Of a DNA stretch of 64,000 nucleotides, positions 10,242 through 20,303 are shown piece by piece (within the stretch, counting starts at the first letter, position 1; each line of letters begins with the position of its first letter). This DNA is from Oscillatoriales cyanobacterium SM2_2_1 (GTDB lineage Bacteria; Cyanobacteriota; Cyanobacteriia; Pseudanabaenales; Pseudanabaenaceae), in the NCBI GenBank assembly GCA_012031145.1, contig JAAUUH010000002.1, positions 1-64,000 on the forward strand, given 5' to 3'. The translations under genes were made by a program, and so were the position numbers. Below the pieces are notes generated by a model. It worked only from the letters and a program-made list of their open reading frames with translations, was not told the DNA's origin and ran no database searches.

Positions 10242-12151
10242 ACCGCCACCGCAGTTGGCGAGTGGAAGGAAGCCAGAATGCGATCGCTGATCTGCCCACT
10301 GGTTAGACCCAGATCCGCAAAGGACTCCTGGGGGGCCGCATGATCCACCAATATATCCGGTACACCAATCCGCTGTACCGACACCACCACCCCGGCATCC
10401 ATGAGCCCTTCTAGGACGGCTGAGCCGAAGCCGCCGACCACACAGCCTTCCTCAAGGGTCACCACCCGTCCAATTTTTTGGGCCAGGGGCACGATGAGGT
10501 CTAAATCCAGGGGCTTGGCAAATCGGGCATTGACCACCGTTGCCTGCACCCCGTGCTCCCCTAGGATCTCTGCCACCTGCAGGGCCGGATAGACCATCGA
10601 GCCATAGGCCAGGATCAATACGTCCCCGCCGTCCCGCAGAACCTCGCCCTTGCCAATGGGCAATGGCTGCCAGCCATCCTCGAGCAAAGGCACGCCATGG
10701 CCGTTGCCACGGGGGTAACGCATGGCGATCGGTCCTGGGTGTTGAATTCCTGTCACCAGCATCTGTTGCAGTTCTGCCTCGTCCTTGGGAGCCATCAAAA
10801 CCATATTGGGAATACAGCGTAGATAGGCGATGTCGTACATACCCTGGTGGGTGGGCCCATCCGCACCCACAATCCCGGCCCGATCCAAGCAGAAAAAGAC
10901 CGGTAAATTCTGGATGCAAACATCATGGATAATCTGATCGTAGGCCCGTTGCAAAAACGTTGAATAAATGGCCGCGATGGGTCGCATCCCTTGGCAGGCC
11001 ATCCCCGCCGCCAAGGTCACCGCATGTTGCTCGGCAATACCAACATCTATATATTGCTGGGGTAATTGGGTCTGTAGCCTATCCAACCCTGTTCCCGTGG
11101 CCATAGCTGCCGTAATTCCAACAATCCGGGGATCACCCTCGGCCAGTTTCACCAGTGTTTCGCCAAATACCTTGGAATAACTGGGAGGTTTCGGCTTGGT
11201 CGAGGTGCTGGATTTAGCTTTGCCCGTCTCCAAGTCAAAGGAGTTTTGGGCATGGTAAGTGACGCGATCGGCTTCCGCATATTTGTAGCCCTTACCCTTG
11301 GTGGTCACCACATGCACCATTACCGGCCCGTGGAGTTGATGGGCCATAGATATGGTACTGATCAGTTCCCGCAGGTTGTGGCCATCAATAGGGCCAATGT
11401 AGGTGAAGCCCAGCTCTTCAAACACCGCCCCCACCTTATTGGGCAGGACGGTCAGAATCTTGAGGTTGTCTTTGATCCGCTCCAATTCAGGACTGATGCT
11501 CTGCCCTACAAAGGGGATTTGCTTGATCTGCTCCTCTAAGTTGTCCTTGAGGAACTGCATGGGGGGCGACAGGCGGAGTCGGTTGAGATAGCGGGGAATC
11601 GCGCCAACATTAGGGGAAATTGACATTTCATTGTCGTTGAGCACCACCAGCAGATTGGTCTTCGGTAGGTGCCCAGCGTGATTAATCGCCTCAAGGGCCA
11701 TCCCGCCAGTCAGGGCCCCATCGCCAATCACTGCCACACATTTGTAATTCTCACCCTGCAAGTCCCGGGCGATCGCCATCCCCAGGGCCGCAGAAATACT
11801 CGTTGAGGCGTGTCCTGCACCAAAGTGATCAAAGGGGCTTTCGCACCGTTTTAGATAGCCAGCAACGCCACTTTTTTGCCGCAGGGTGTGAAATTGGCCA
11901 TAGCGCCCCGTAATCAGCTTGTGGGGATAGGCCTGATGCCCCACATCCCAAACTACGCGATCACGGTTTAGATCTAAAGTCTGGTATAAACCGAGGGTTA
12001 ACTCCACCACGCCTAGCCCAGGTCCCAAATGCCCGCCTGTTGCGGCAATGGTTTGTAAATGCTTTTCACGGATTTCTTGGGCGATCGCTTCGAGTTGAGA
12101 AATAGATAGACCGTGCAACTGATTGGGGTGCACAATTTCGCTTAATCGCAT
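10238..12151 (-). CDS. dxs: 1-deoxy-D-xylulose-5-phosphate synthase
   Basis: 637 aa; [64 protein letters not shown]. Confidence 0.96.
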   Translation of the reverse strand: MRLSEIVHPNQLHGLSISQLEAIAQEIREKHLQTIAATGGHLGPGLGVVELTLGLYQTLDLNRDRVVWDVGHQAYPHKLITGRYGQFHTLRQKSGVAGYLKRCESPFDHFGAGHASTSISAALGMAIARDLQGENYKCVAVIGDGALTGGMALEAINHAGHLPKTNLLVVLNDNEMSISPNVGAIPRYLNRLRLSPPMQFLKDNLEEQIKQIPFVGQSISPELERIKDNLKILTVLPNKVGAVFEELGFTYIGPIDGHNLRELISTISMAHQLHGPVMVHVVTTKGKGYKYAEADRVTYHAQNSFDLETGKAKSSTSTKPKPPSYSKVFGETLVKLAEGDPRIVGITAAMATGTGLDRLQTQLPQQYIDVGIAEQHAVTLAAGMACQGMRPIAAIYSTFLQRAYDQIIHDVCIQNLPVFFCLDRAGIVGADGPTHQGMYDIAYLRCIPNMVLMAPKDEAELQQMLVTGIQHPGPIAMRYPRGNGHGVPLLEDGWQPLPIGKGEVLRDGGDVLILAYGSMVYPALQVAEILGEHGVQATVVNARFAKPLDLDLIVPLAQKIGRVVTLEEGCVVGGFGSAVLEGLMDAGVVVSVQRIGVPDILVDHAAPQESFADLGLTSGQISDRILASFHSPTAVAV

Positions 12152-12661
12152 ATCAGATAGTTCTTGGTCGTAATGGATCTAGTCTACTACCTAGCCCCGG
12201 CTACGGTTGCAGTTACATTTCTTAGCCTTTGGCAGCCACCAGCGGCTGCATCACATAATCTTGGGCATTCTCTTTATTTCAGCACTACTCAAGGAACGAT
12301 GGCGCAGCATGACGCTATGACTTTGGGCTGACGTCAGCTTTTGCGAGCTAGAAAGATAGGACGGGACGTGAATTGGAGTGGGTCATCCTAACTGTGGGTG
12401 TATTCCCTGAGTGTTCTTTAGGAATGCATGGACTCCCATAGCAGCGAACTAATGGTGCAGCGAGACCTAGGCTTATCTTTAAGGAACGCTATTGATTTTT
12501 GGCGAAAATTATTTGAATGCGATCGCGCGAGGAATTTGTTTGATGACCAGGGAAGAACTTAGCAGCCTCCGCGACCAAATGTATCGATTAAACCTACTCA
12601 TCAAACATACTGATTAATCTCAACAATCATCAGTTGCCAACTCTAGATTTCAGTCGTCAAC

Positions 12662-12774
12662 TATAGCTATATTCGGGTAGGTTCGGAATTTAAGTGAAAG
12701 GGGTTTGGGGGCTGCGCCCCCAGCCAGGGGTTTCATCCCTGCACCCCGTCCTAACCAAGTTATTTGCAGCTATA
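12662..12774 (+). repeat. MITE-like repeat R3, copy A
   Basis: TATAGCTATATTCGGGTAGGTTCGG...hairpin GGGGGCTGCGCCCCC...CTAACCAAGTTATTTGCAGCTATA; related copies at 20120 and 28534. Confidence 0.75.
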
Positions 12775-12858
12775 TCTTCCAGGGATTGGTACTCTATGAT
12801 TCCTGGGAAAATCGCCTAAAGCTCCTCTTCCTTGCAACAGAATCAGGGGCTTTAACTA

Positions 12859-14751
12859 TTACTGGGATTGGCGCTGCTGCTGTAGCTCACGGAAGGCAGT
12901 CTGGAAATCGGCGCTAGTGACTTCAAGGGTTTCGGGACTGATTTGACCGCTGTCCTGCTGGCGGCGGATGGCAAAAATGGCGGCGCGATTGCTCAGTAAG
13001 GCTAGGTCAGCACCGTTCCATGTCTCGGTTTGTGCAGCCCAGTAGGTAAGGTCAAGGTTGGCGGCAAGGGGGCGAGCTTGGTTGTGAATCTGGAGAATGG
13101 CGAGGCGGCTGCCATGGTCTGGCAGTTCTACGGGTAGATGGAGTTCAATGCGCCCAGAGCGCAGGAGGGCCGGGTCAATGGCTTCGCGGCGATTGGTTGC
13201 TGCAATCACCAATAGGGGCGTGTCTATCCCAATGCCGTCGAGTTCACTGAGCAGTTGCCCCAGGACGCGATCGCCCACGCCCCCATCCCCCACAGTGCCC
13301 CGGGCAGGAGCTAGGGTGTCGAGTTCATCTAGAAAGATCACACAGGGGGCAACCTGCCGTGCTTGGGCAAAGAGGTGCTGCACCGCCTGCTCGGAGGCTC
13401 CAACCCATTTCACCATGAGATCGGAGGCGTGGACAGCGATGAAGTTGGCCCCAACAGCAGTGGCTACAGCCTTGGCCAGGAGAGTTTTGCCACCCCCCGG
13501 CGGGCCATAGAGCAAAATGCCCTTGGGTGACCGTGCGTCCATGCGGGCAAAGAGTTCGCTTTGGCTAAATATGCCGGCGATCGCCTCCTGGAGGGTTCGT
13601 TTAGTAGGTGCTAGTCCGCCAATGTCCGACCAGGAAACCTGGGGAATCTCTGGGGTTTGGGCTGTGCGGAGGAGGGAGGGCTTGGTCGATTTTAGGGCTG
13701 CTGCAAAATCTGCTGCATTAACTTGCAACTGGGGGAGCTGGTCGGCGGCTGGCAACTGGCTCAGGTCGGGCACCTGGCGGCGAAGCGCATTGAGGGCCGC
13801 CGTTTGGCAGAGCCCCTTGAGGTCAGCACCCACGTAGCCGGGAGTGCCATCGGCTAGGGCTTCAAGGTTGACGGTGTCAGCAACGGGCATGGGGCGGGTG
13901 AGCACTTGGAGAATTTCTAACCGGGCTGGGCGATCGGGGATGGGAATGGGGAGTTCGCGGTCAAAGCGACCGGGTCGCCGCAGGGCAGGGTCGAGGGCTT
14001 CCGGGCGGTTGGTCGCCCCCAGGACGATCACCCCTTGGCTGGGTTGGAAGCCGTCCATTAATCCTAAAAGCTGAGCTACGAGTCTTTTTTCCACCTCTCC
14101 CTCGACGCGATCACGCCGGGGCACGAGGGCATCCAACTCATCGATAAAAATCAAACAGGGAGCCTGCCGCTGGGCTGCTGTAAACACCTCCCGCAGATTG
14201 GCTTCCGCTTCACCGTAGTACTTGCTGACTAACTCGGGGGCCAGAATCGATAAGCAGGGGACGCCAAGGGCTTGGGAGAGCGATCGCGCCAATAGGGTTT
14301 TACCGGTTCCTGGTGCCCCAACCAGCAGAATTCCCCGGGGAGGCTGTAACCCCAACTGCCGCAGCACATCGGGGCGTTTCAGGGGCAGGGCTACCCATTC
14401 TTGGAGTTGCTGCCAAATGGGCCCTAAGCCGCCAATCTCAATGGGGTCGGGGGGCTGATTTTGAGACTGATCTGAGGGAACTCGCGGATTAGTACCCCTG
14501 GGCTCAGGGTTCTGGGGGCGAGGAATATTGCCACGACGGGGAATGCTTGACAACGGCCGGGTGGAAACCTGCATTTGGGTTTTGATCTCACCGCTCTGCA
14601 CCTTCTCCTCTAGTTGGGCCGCTAGCTCTAGGATCTGGTCAAAGTTGAGTAGCTGTTGTAGTTCCCGCAACACATTGCCGTCCCCTGTCATAGGTATCCC
14701 TCCGGTGTTGCTGTGATGATAGCGCCTTTGCTGGCGATTGCCCCAATTCAA
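12859..14751 (-). CDS. CDC48/VCP-like protein with two AAA ATPase modules
   Basis: Two Walker A/B sets: GAPGTGKTLLARSLS + FIDELDALVPRRD, and GPPGGGKTLLAKAVA + FLDELDTLAPARG; arginine-rich SRH GATNRPEALDPALRRPGRFD / AATNRREAIDPALLRSGRIE. Confidence 0.9.
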   Translation of the reverse strand: MNWGNRQQRRYHHSNTGGIPMTGDGNVLRELQQLLNFDQILELAAQLEEKVQSGEIKTQMQVSTRPLSSIPRRGNIPRPQNPEPRGTNPRVPSDQSQNQPPDPIEIGGLGPIWQQLQEWVALPLKRPDVLRQLGLQPPRGILLVGAPGTGKTLLARSLSQALGVPCLSILAPELVSKYYGEAEANLREVFTAAQRQAPCLIFIDELDALVPRRDRVEGEVEKRLVAQLLGLMDGFQPSQGVIVLGATNRPEALDPALRRPGRFDRELPIPIPDRPARLEILQVLTRPMPVADTVNLEALADGTPGYVGADLKGLCQTAALNALRRQVPDLSQLPAADQLPQLQVNAADFAAALKSTKPSLLRTAQTPEIPQVSWSDIGGLAPTKRTLQEAIAGIFSQSELFARMDARSPKGILLYGPPGGGKTLLAKAVATAVGANFIAVHASDLMVKWVGASEQAVQHLFAQARQVAPCVIFLDELDTLAPARGTVGDGGVGDRVLGQLLSELDGIGIDTPLLVIAATNRREAIDPALLRSGRIELHLPVELPDHGSRLAILQIHNQARPLAANLDLTYWAAQTETWNGADLALLSNRAAIFAIRRQQDSGQISPETLEVTSADFQTAFRELQQQRQSQ

Positions 14752-14757
14752 AAGCCA

Positions 14758-15297
14758 TCAAGGCCGGGACGCAAAGAAACCCGCTGGCGAAACACAGAAG
14801 AAAGCCGCTAGCTTTTCGATAGGTTCACGGGTGAACTGCCGCTTGCCCGTCAGAATTTCCGAAACGATGGATTCGGTTTTAAAAACAGGAATGAGATCCT
14901 TTTGCTTCAGATGCGATCGCCCATCAGTACCTTAAGTAATTCCAGTCCGCATATATCGGAAATTGAAACATGGCGTTCCTCATATTCATGAATTAGGGTA
15001 CCTAAAACGTCAAGATAGTCTGATTCCGCAGGCGAGAGTTCATCGGCATCAAGCAGGGTATCTAGAACCTCTTGGGTGGCGCGATACGCTTCCTCCGTCC
15101 TGATCGGTCTGGGAGGGAAACTTTGCAATAGCTTGAGATACTCAGATCTATAGATATAGCTATTTCTGATTTATTTGAGACAATCTCGCCCTCACCCCCG
15201 CCCCTCTCCCATAAAGGGCGAGGGGAGTAATAGTACTCAAAACAACTATAATTGTGTCACTCTTAATTAAATTGACTATACTTTCAGCTTCACCCAT
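14758..15297 (-). pseudogene. higA: HigA-type antitoxin, interrupted by repeat R2 and with an apparent 1-nt deletion beside GCGATCGC
   Basis: MGEAES/RSEYLKLLQSFPPRPIRTEEAYRATQEVLDTLL...LGTLIHEYEERH...LKVLMGDR then (other frame) HLKQKDLIPVFKTESIVSEILTGKRQFTREPIEKLAAFFCVSPAGFF. Confidence 0.85.
15151..15278 (-). mobile_element. Non-autonomous TA-flanked element R2, copy A, inserted in higA
   Basis: Ends TAG...CTA, flanked by TA; related copy at 28312-28446; removal with one TA restores ATGGGTGAAGCTGAAAGTAGATCTGAGTATCTC in frame. Confidence 0.8.
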
Positions 15298-15391
15298 ATC
15301 TTGGCACCTTAATACATCGCACACACACAACTATCAGGGAACAGGAAACGATAATACTCAGGTTCGCCTTCGCCCCCGAGAAATCAGGATT

Positions 15392-15786
15392 TCAACGGTT
15401 CCAGTTATCTGTTTTCCAAGAATTTTGATCGTGTTCACTAGGGGTGAGAATGTGACGATTGAATATTTTTTATATCTAAAATCTTTCAGAGTAATCAAGC
15501 GATGATTGTTGCCACTGATATTGAATATCGTAAACTTTTGAACCTGGTCTGCTGCCGGAAAAACCTGTCGCAATTCCGCAAAATTTTGCCACTTTGCGTC
15601 CGTCGTCAACTTATATAGTCATTCTAAATAGCTGTGAGACAGTTGGAATCCTTGGAAATATCACCTGAAGCAGGCTGAATTGTCTCGTTTTTATTTGAAA
15701 TGACTATACCAAGCACGCAGACTGCTGTCAGCATTGACATGAATTTTTGCAAATTCTGTGATGTGTCTTTTCGAAATGATGTGCAT
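15392..15786 (-). pseudogene. higB: HigB-type mRNA interferase toxin, interrupted by repeat R1 and with an apparent poly-A frameshift
   Basis: MHIISKRHITEFAKIHVNADSSLRAWYK / LTTDAKWQNFAELRQVFPAADQVQKFTIFNISGNNHRLITLKDFRYKK / FNRHILTPSEHDQNSWKTDNWNR. Confidence 0.85.
15616..15706 (-). mobile_element. Non-autonomous TA-flanked element R1, copy A, inserted in higB
   Basis: Near-perfect TIRs TATAGTCATTCTAAATA...TATTTGAAATGACTATA; second copy at 28443-28537; removal restores GCTTGGTATAAGTTGACGACGGAC in frame. Confidence 0.85.
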
Positions 15787-15832
15787 ATTTTTTTACAAAA
15801 GTTAGCGTTGGTCATAGCCTTCTCCTTTAAAG

Positions 15833-15861
15833 TCTCTGTAATATTTAAAATCTCTGTAATA
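15833..15861 (-). promoter_or_regulatory. Direct repeat TCTCTGTAATA x2 (18-bp spacing) upstream of higB; candidate operator
   Basis: AAAGTCTCTGTAATATTTAAAATCTCTGTAATAGT immediately upstream of the higB start. Confidence 0.4.
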
Positions 15862-16023
15862 GTAAATATTTTGCGGGTGTAATTTAATAATTAAGGAATT
15901 AATAGAGTACGAACTTAGCAAAATGCGAACCTGCACCTATCGCGCCTCTTTTCATCAAAAGAAGGATGGAGCGGGCACGGAACGCCATAGCACTGTCTGC
16001 GTCTGCTAAGCTTCGCCCTATAA

Positions 16024-18271
16024 TTGCCTAAAGCTGAAGTGATGTCCCCGCCACCGATGAAGCCCATCCAAACCATGCTGTCCCAAGCCACCCAAATGGC
16101 CAACCATGCCTCGGTGGTGATTCGGATGCGGCTGAACCCAAAGGCACGGGTGCCTAAGCTGGAAGTCCGGGCTGAGGCCGACGCTCCCACTGTGATCCAT
16201 GAGCTCGTGGGTGATCATTACACCCTGGGGCGCAGTAGCCGCTGCGATATTGTGGTGCAAACGCCCTTGGTGAGCCAGATCCATGCTGAGCTAGTGCGGG
16301 ACTCTCAAAAGCGCGGAGCAGGATTTTTCCTGCGGGATAAGGATTCGACCAATGGCATTTACCGTCAGCGTCAAAAGGTGACCGCGGTGCCCCTGCGCCA
16401 CAACCTGCGCCTGACCTTGGGTCCGCCGGAGTTGCAAGCCGCGCCAACTCTGCGGTTTATCGATCCGCCGCCACTTTACCTACGGGTGCTGAAATGGACG
16501 GGAATTGGGATTTCTGGGGCGATCGCCACGGTAATTGCCGCCATGGTTTTAGAACTTCAGCGGGTACCAGCTCTGCGACCACTGCCGGTCTCCCAGCAGG
16601 GCCCGGTGGAAGTGCTCGATGGCGAGGGGCGCGACATTGGCCCCGATGCCATTGCCCGACACACGGAGGCAAGGGAGTTAGGAGAATTTGGCGAATTCTT
16701 ACCCAAGGCAGTGGTTGCCTCCGAGGATACAGCCTACTACTGGCACATTGGTGTCGATCCCTTTTCGGTGCCGGGCGATCATTATGAACGTGCGGGCAGG
16801 ACGGCTGAGGGAGGGGGGCAGCACCATTACCCAGCAGTTGGCCCGCAATTTGCTCGGCAGTAGCTACGTCGGTCGGGAGGACTCGGCGGGGCGAAAGTGG
16901 CGGGAAGCGGCGGCGGCGATCAAGCTCAATTTCACCTACTCCAAGGATGAGATCCTGACGATTTATCTCAACCGGGTCTATTTGGGAAATGGGGTCTATG
17001 GCTTCCAGGATGCCGCCCGGCTTTATTTTGGTAAGTCCCCCCGGGAGTTGGATCTGTCGGAGGCGGCGACACTGGTGGGGATTTTGCCGGAGCCAGAAAC
17101 GGCCAATCCTTTTCGCAACAAAAACCGCGCTTTGGAATATCGCGATCGCGTCTTAAATCGCATGGCCGATCTGGGGATGGTGCCTCGGGAGGAGACGGAG
17201 CGGGCACGGCGTTCGATTCTGCGGCTTAAGGAGGAAAACAAGACCGAATTGCAGGGGACGATCGCCCCCTACTTTTACAGCTATGTCTTTGAGGAGCTAG
17301 AGCAACTGCTGGGCGATCGCTTTGCTCTGGAAGGGAACCTGATTGTCGAAACCAATCTTGACCCCAACATGCAGCGAGCCTCTGACCGAGCCGTGCAAAC
17401 AGCGATTCAACAGCAGGGGCGCGCGGCGGAGTTTTCCCAGGGGGCGATCGTCACGGTGCGCCACGACACGGGTGAGATTGTGGCCATGACTGGCGGCCGG
17501 GACTATCGCGCCAGCCAGTTCAACCGGGCTACCCAGGCTCGGCGTCAGCCCGGCTCCACCTTCAAGCTCTTTGCCTATGCTGCGGCGGTAAATCAGGGCA
17601 TCTCCCCCTTTACCCCCTTTCCCTGCACCGGTTATTTGGGCGTGGTGGGCTGTCGTCGGGGCAGTGGTGCAATCGACATGGTAACGGGTTTTGCCCTCTC
17701 GGAAAATGTGGTGGCCCTGCGGGTGGCGGAAGCGGCCGGTCTGGGGAATGTCATCCGCACGGCCCGCTCCCTGGGGGTTACCTCCGAACTCAAGGAAGAC
17801 CGCAACCTTGCCCTCGGCGGCTTTGAGGTCAGCATGCTGGAGATGGTGGGGGCCTATGGGGCGATCGCCAACAACGGCGAATATATCAAACCCCACGCCA
17901 TCCGTCGCATCCGGGATAGCGCCGATTGCCAAGACCGCAAACGCCCCGAAACCTGTCGGGTGATATTCGACGCCCAACAGGATCTCAGACCCCGACGGGC
18001 CCTGTCGGGTGATATTGCGGCGGCGATGCAGGAGATGATGCGCCAGGTGGTCTCCTCGGGGACGGGCACGGAGGCCCAAATCCCCCAAGCGGCCGTTCAG
18101 GGCAAAACCGGCACGACCGACAATGCCCGCGATCTTTGGTTTATTGGCAGTGTTCCCAGCCGACAGCTAACCGCCGCCGTTTGGCTGGGCAATGATGAGG
18201 GTGTCACCAATGGCAGCAGTGCGATCGCCGCTTCGGTCTTTCATCTGTTCCTCAGTCGGGCATTGGACTAA
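16024..18271 (+). CDS. FHA domain-class A penicillin-binding protein fusion, apparently frameshifted near 16771
   Basis: FHA: HYTLGRSSRCDIVVQTPLVSQIHAELV...DKDSTNGIY; glycosyltransferase 51: VVASEDTAYYWHIGVDP...RAGRLREGGSTITQQLARNL; transpeptidase: RQPGSTFKLF, GKTGTTDNARDLWF. Confidence 0.88.
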
Positions 18272-18326
18272 ACCTAGGATTATTGGAGGAACGCCCTGCG
18301 GGAACCGCCCAAGGCTGGGTTGCAGG

Positions 18327-18440
18327 GATTCCAGGATGCGGTTTTACGGTTCCGAACTAGGGTTTTATGATTCTGGTCTGAGGTTTTGCGATTCCAAGAT
18401 GCGGTTTCGTGGTTCCGATCTGAGGTTTTGTGATTCCTAG
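18327..18440. repeat. 21-bp minisatellite, about five copies
   Basis: GATTCCAGGATGCGGTTTTAC / GGTTCCGAACTAGGGTTTTAT / GATTCTGGTCTGAGGTTTTGC / GATTCCAAGATGCGGTTTCGT / GGTTCCGATCTGAGGTTTTGT / GATTCCTAG. Confidence 0.85.
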
Positions 18441-18524
18441 GCGTCGCTTCCCGATGCCAGGGAGCGGGTAAAGGGGAGAGAAGCGATCAATCGGCTGTCT
18501 TGGACGGGCAATCTAACAGGCAAT

Positions 18525-19691
18525 CTAAAGGTGGGCGACAAAGTCCCGCAGGCGATCGCACCCCCGGCGGATTGTCTCCAGATCCGTAGCGTAGGACAGG
18601 CGCACCGTGTCATCCCGACCGAAGGCCACACCGGGAATGATTGCCACCTGTTTTTGCTCTAGGAGTCGCTGGCAAAACTCGAGGGAGGTCATCCCCAAGG
18701 CCCCCATATTGGCGAAGATGTAGAACGCCCCATCGGGCTTGGCACAGGTGAACTGGGGAATGCTGGTGATCATCTGATAAATCACTTCCCGCCGCTCAGC
18801 AAAGGCTTGACGCATGGTCTCCACACAGTCCTGGGGGCCGGTCAGGGCCGCTACTGCCCCAAATTGGGCAAAGGTACAGACATTGGAGGTGCTGTGCCCC
18901 TGGAATTTAGTTGCGGCCTTGATTAAATCGCGATCGCCCGCCAGATAGCCAATGCGCCAGCCGGTCATGGCATAGGCCTTGGCAAAACCACTGCTAATAA
19001 ATGTCCGGGTCAATAGCTCAGGACTGACCGCACCAATACTGAAGTGCACGGCATCGTCGTAGATGATTTTCTCGTAAATCTCATCGGAAACCACATGCAC
19101 CTGGGGGTGTTCCATCAGTACCGCCGCGATCGCCCGCACTTCCTCCGGGGAATAAACCATTCCCGTGGGATTACTCGGTGAGTTAAGCACAAATAGCTTG
19201 GTTCGCTCTGTCATGGCCGCCGCCAATTGCTCGGGCGTGATCTTATAGCCGTGGCGCTCCTCCGTTGGCACTATCACCGGCACACCCTGGGCCAGCTTGA
19301 CCATCTCCGGATAGCTAACCCAGTAGGGTGAAGGAATAATCACCTCATCTCCGGCACTAAGCAGCGCCATCATCAAGTTATACAAAGAGTGCTTGCCCCC
19401 GTTGGTCACCAATACCTGATCGGCTGTGAAGGGCAGTTGATTGTCGCGGTTGAGTTTTTCGGCGATCGCCGCCCGCAAGGTGGGTTCTCCGGCGGCGGGA
19501 CCATAGCGTGTTTTCCCCTGATCTAGGGCTGTCTTGGCCGCTTCACGGATGTGAATGGGGGTGTCAAAATCAGGCTCACCAGCACTGAAACTACACACAT
19601 CCACGCCTTCTGCCCTAAGAGCCTTGGCCTTTGCATCGATGGCCAAAGTCAGAGAGGGAGAGACTAAATCGATCCGATCTGCTAGCTGCAT
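18525..19691 (-). CDS. aspC: Pyridoxal phosphate-dependent aspartate aminotransferase
   Basis: [67 protein letters not shown]. Confidence 0.92.
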   Translation of the reverse strand: MQLADRIDLVSPSLTLAIDAKAKALRAEGVDVCSFSAGEPDFDTPIHIREAAKTALDQGKTRYGPAAGEPTLRAAIAEKLNRDNQLPFTADQVLVTNGGKHSLYNLMMALLSAGDEVIIPSPYWVSYPEMVKLAQGVPVIVPTEERHGYKITPEQLAAAMTERTKLFVLNSPSNPTGMVYSPEEVRAIAAVLMEHPQVHVVSDEIYEKIIYDDAVHFSIGAVSPELLTRTFISSGFAKAYAMTGWRIGYLAGDRDLIKAATKFQGHSTSNVCTFAQFGAVAALTGPQDCVETMRQAFAERREVIYQMITSIPQFTCAKPDGAFYIFANMGALGMTSLEFCQRLLEQKQVAIIPGVAFGRDDTVRLSYATDLETIRRGCDRLRDFVAHL

Positions 19692-19770
19692 GGATAACGC
19701 TGAATTTTTTGACGTAGAGCAAAGCATATCAAACTTCAACGGCAGGGTAGGGCGCTACGTCAGGAATCCT

Positions 19771-20058
19771 TTAACTTTTTGGCGGCTCCAGATCGCGGGG
19801 AAAGCCTTTAATTAAGCCGCTTTCAATCATCAAACCCACCCCGGCATTAATCACAATCAGGCTGAGGGTGCCGGGCCAAAACCATTCCCCACCCTGGATT
19901 TTGGTCGCCAGTGCCTCCCCAAACAGGCACAACCCCAAGGGAAACAGCAGAATCCCCACTTGGGCCTTAAGATACCAAAGCAATTTGCGGTTCACAGTTG
20001 GTGATGCCAAAGGGATAGAACACAATCGATTTTGCCATAGGGGCGATCGCCCAAGCAA
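19771..20058 (-). CDS. Small two-TM membrane protein, function unknown
   Basis: VNRKLLWYLKAQVGILLFPLGLCLFGEALAT...FWPGTLSLIVINAGVGLMIE; start uncertain. Confidence 0.55.
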   Translation of the reverse strand: MLGRSPLWQNRLCSIPLASPTVNRKLLWYLKAQVGILLFPLGLCLFGEALATKIQGGEWFWPGTLSLIVINAGVGLMIESGLIKGFPRDLEPPKS

Positions 20059-20119
20059 TCACTTGGCACAGGAGCCCGGCTCTGAAAGCCAACCCGTGCT
20101 CTTGAACCTCGGCAGTTCG

Positions 20120-20213
20120 TATAGGTATATTCGGGTAGGTTCGGACATCGAAGGAAAGGGGGTTGGGGCCGCAGCCCCCAACCCCCGTCCCAACTAGGTT
20201 ATCAATAGCTATA
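20120..20213 (+). repeat. MITE-like repeat R3, copy B
   Basis: TATAGGTATATTCGGGTAGGTTCGGACATCGAAGGAAAGGGGGTTGGGGCCGCAGCCCCCAACCCCCGTCCCAACTAGGTTATCAATAGCTATA. Confidence 0.75.
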
Positions 20214-20303
20214 TTTACAGCTCTACCTACGCCAAGCCAAGAATCGAAGACAAGCGATCGCCGCCCCATGCTTGACTCAGCGCCACAAAACGGCGGGAAG
20301 ATC

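Noticed and set aside
15254-15505. 83-aa + strand ORF across the higBA intergenic region
   Set aside because: Runs antisense through element R2 and higB; better explained by the interrupted TA operon
15624-15815. 63-aa minus-strand ORF MTNANFCKK... as a real gene
   Set aside because: Mostly out-of-frame higB 5' end plus element R1; kept only as a possible leader ORF
17297-18088. 263-aa minus-strand ORF inside the PBP gene
   Set aside because: Antisense shadow of a clearly coding PBP region in GC-rich sequence
18327-18440. Possible CRISPR array
   Set aside because: Repeats are directly contiguous 21-mers without unique spacers; a minisatellite, not CRISPR. No CRISPR array or cas gene was seen in the window
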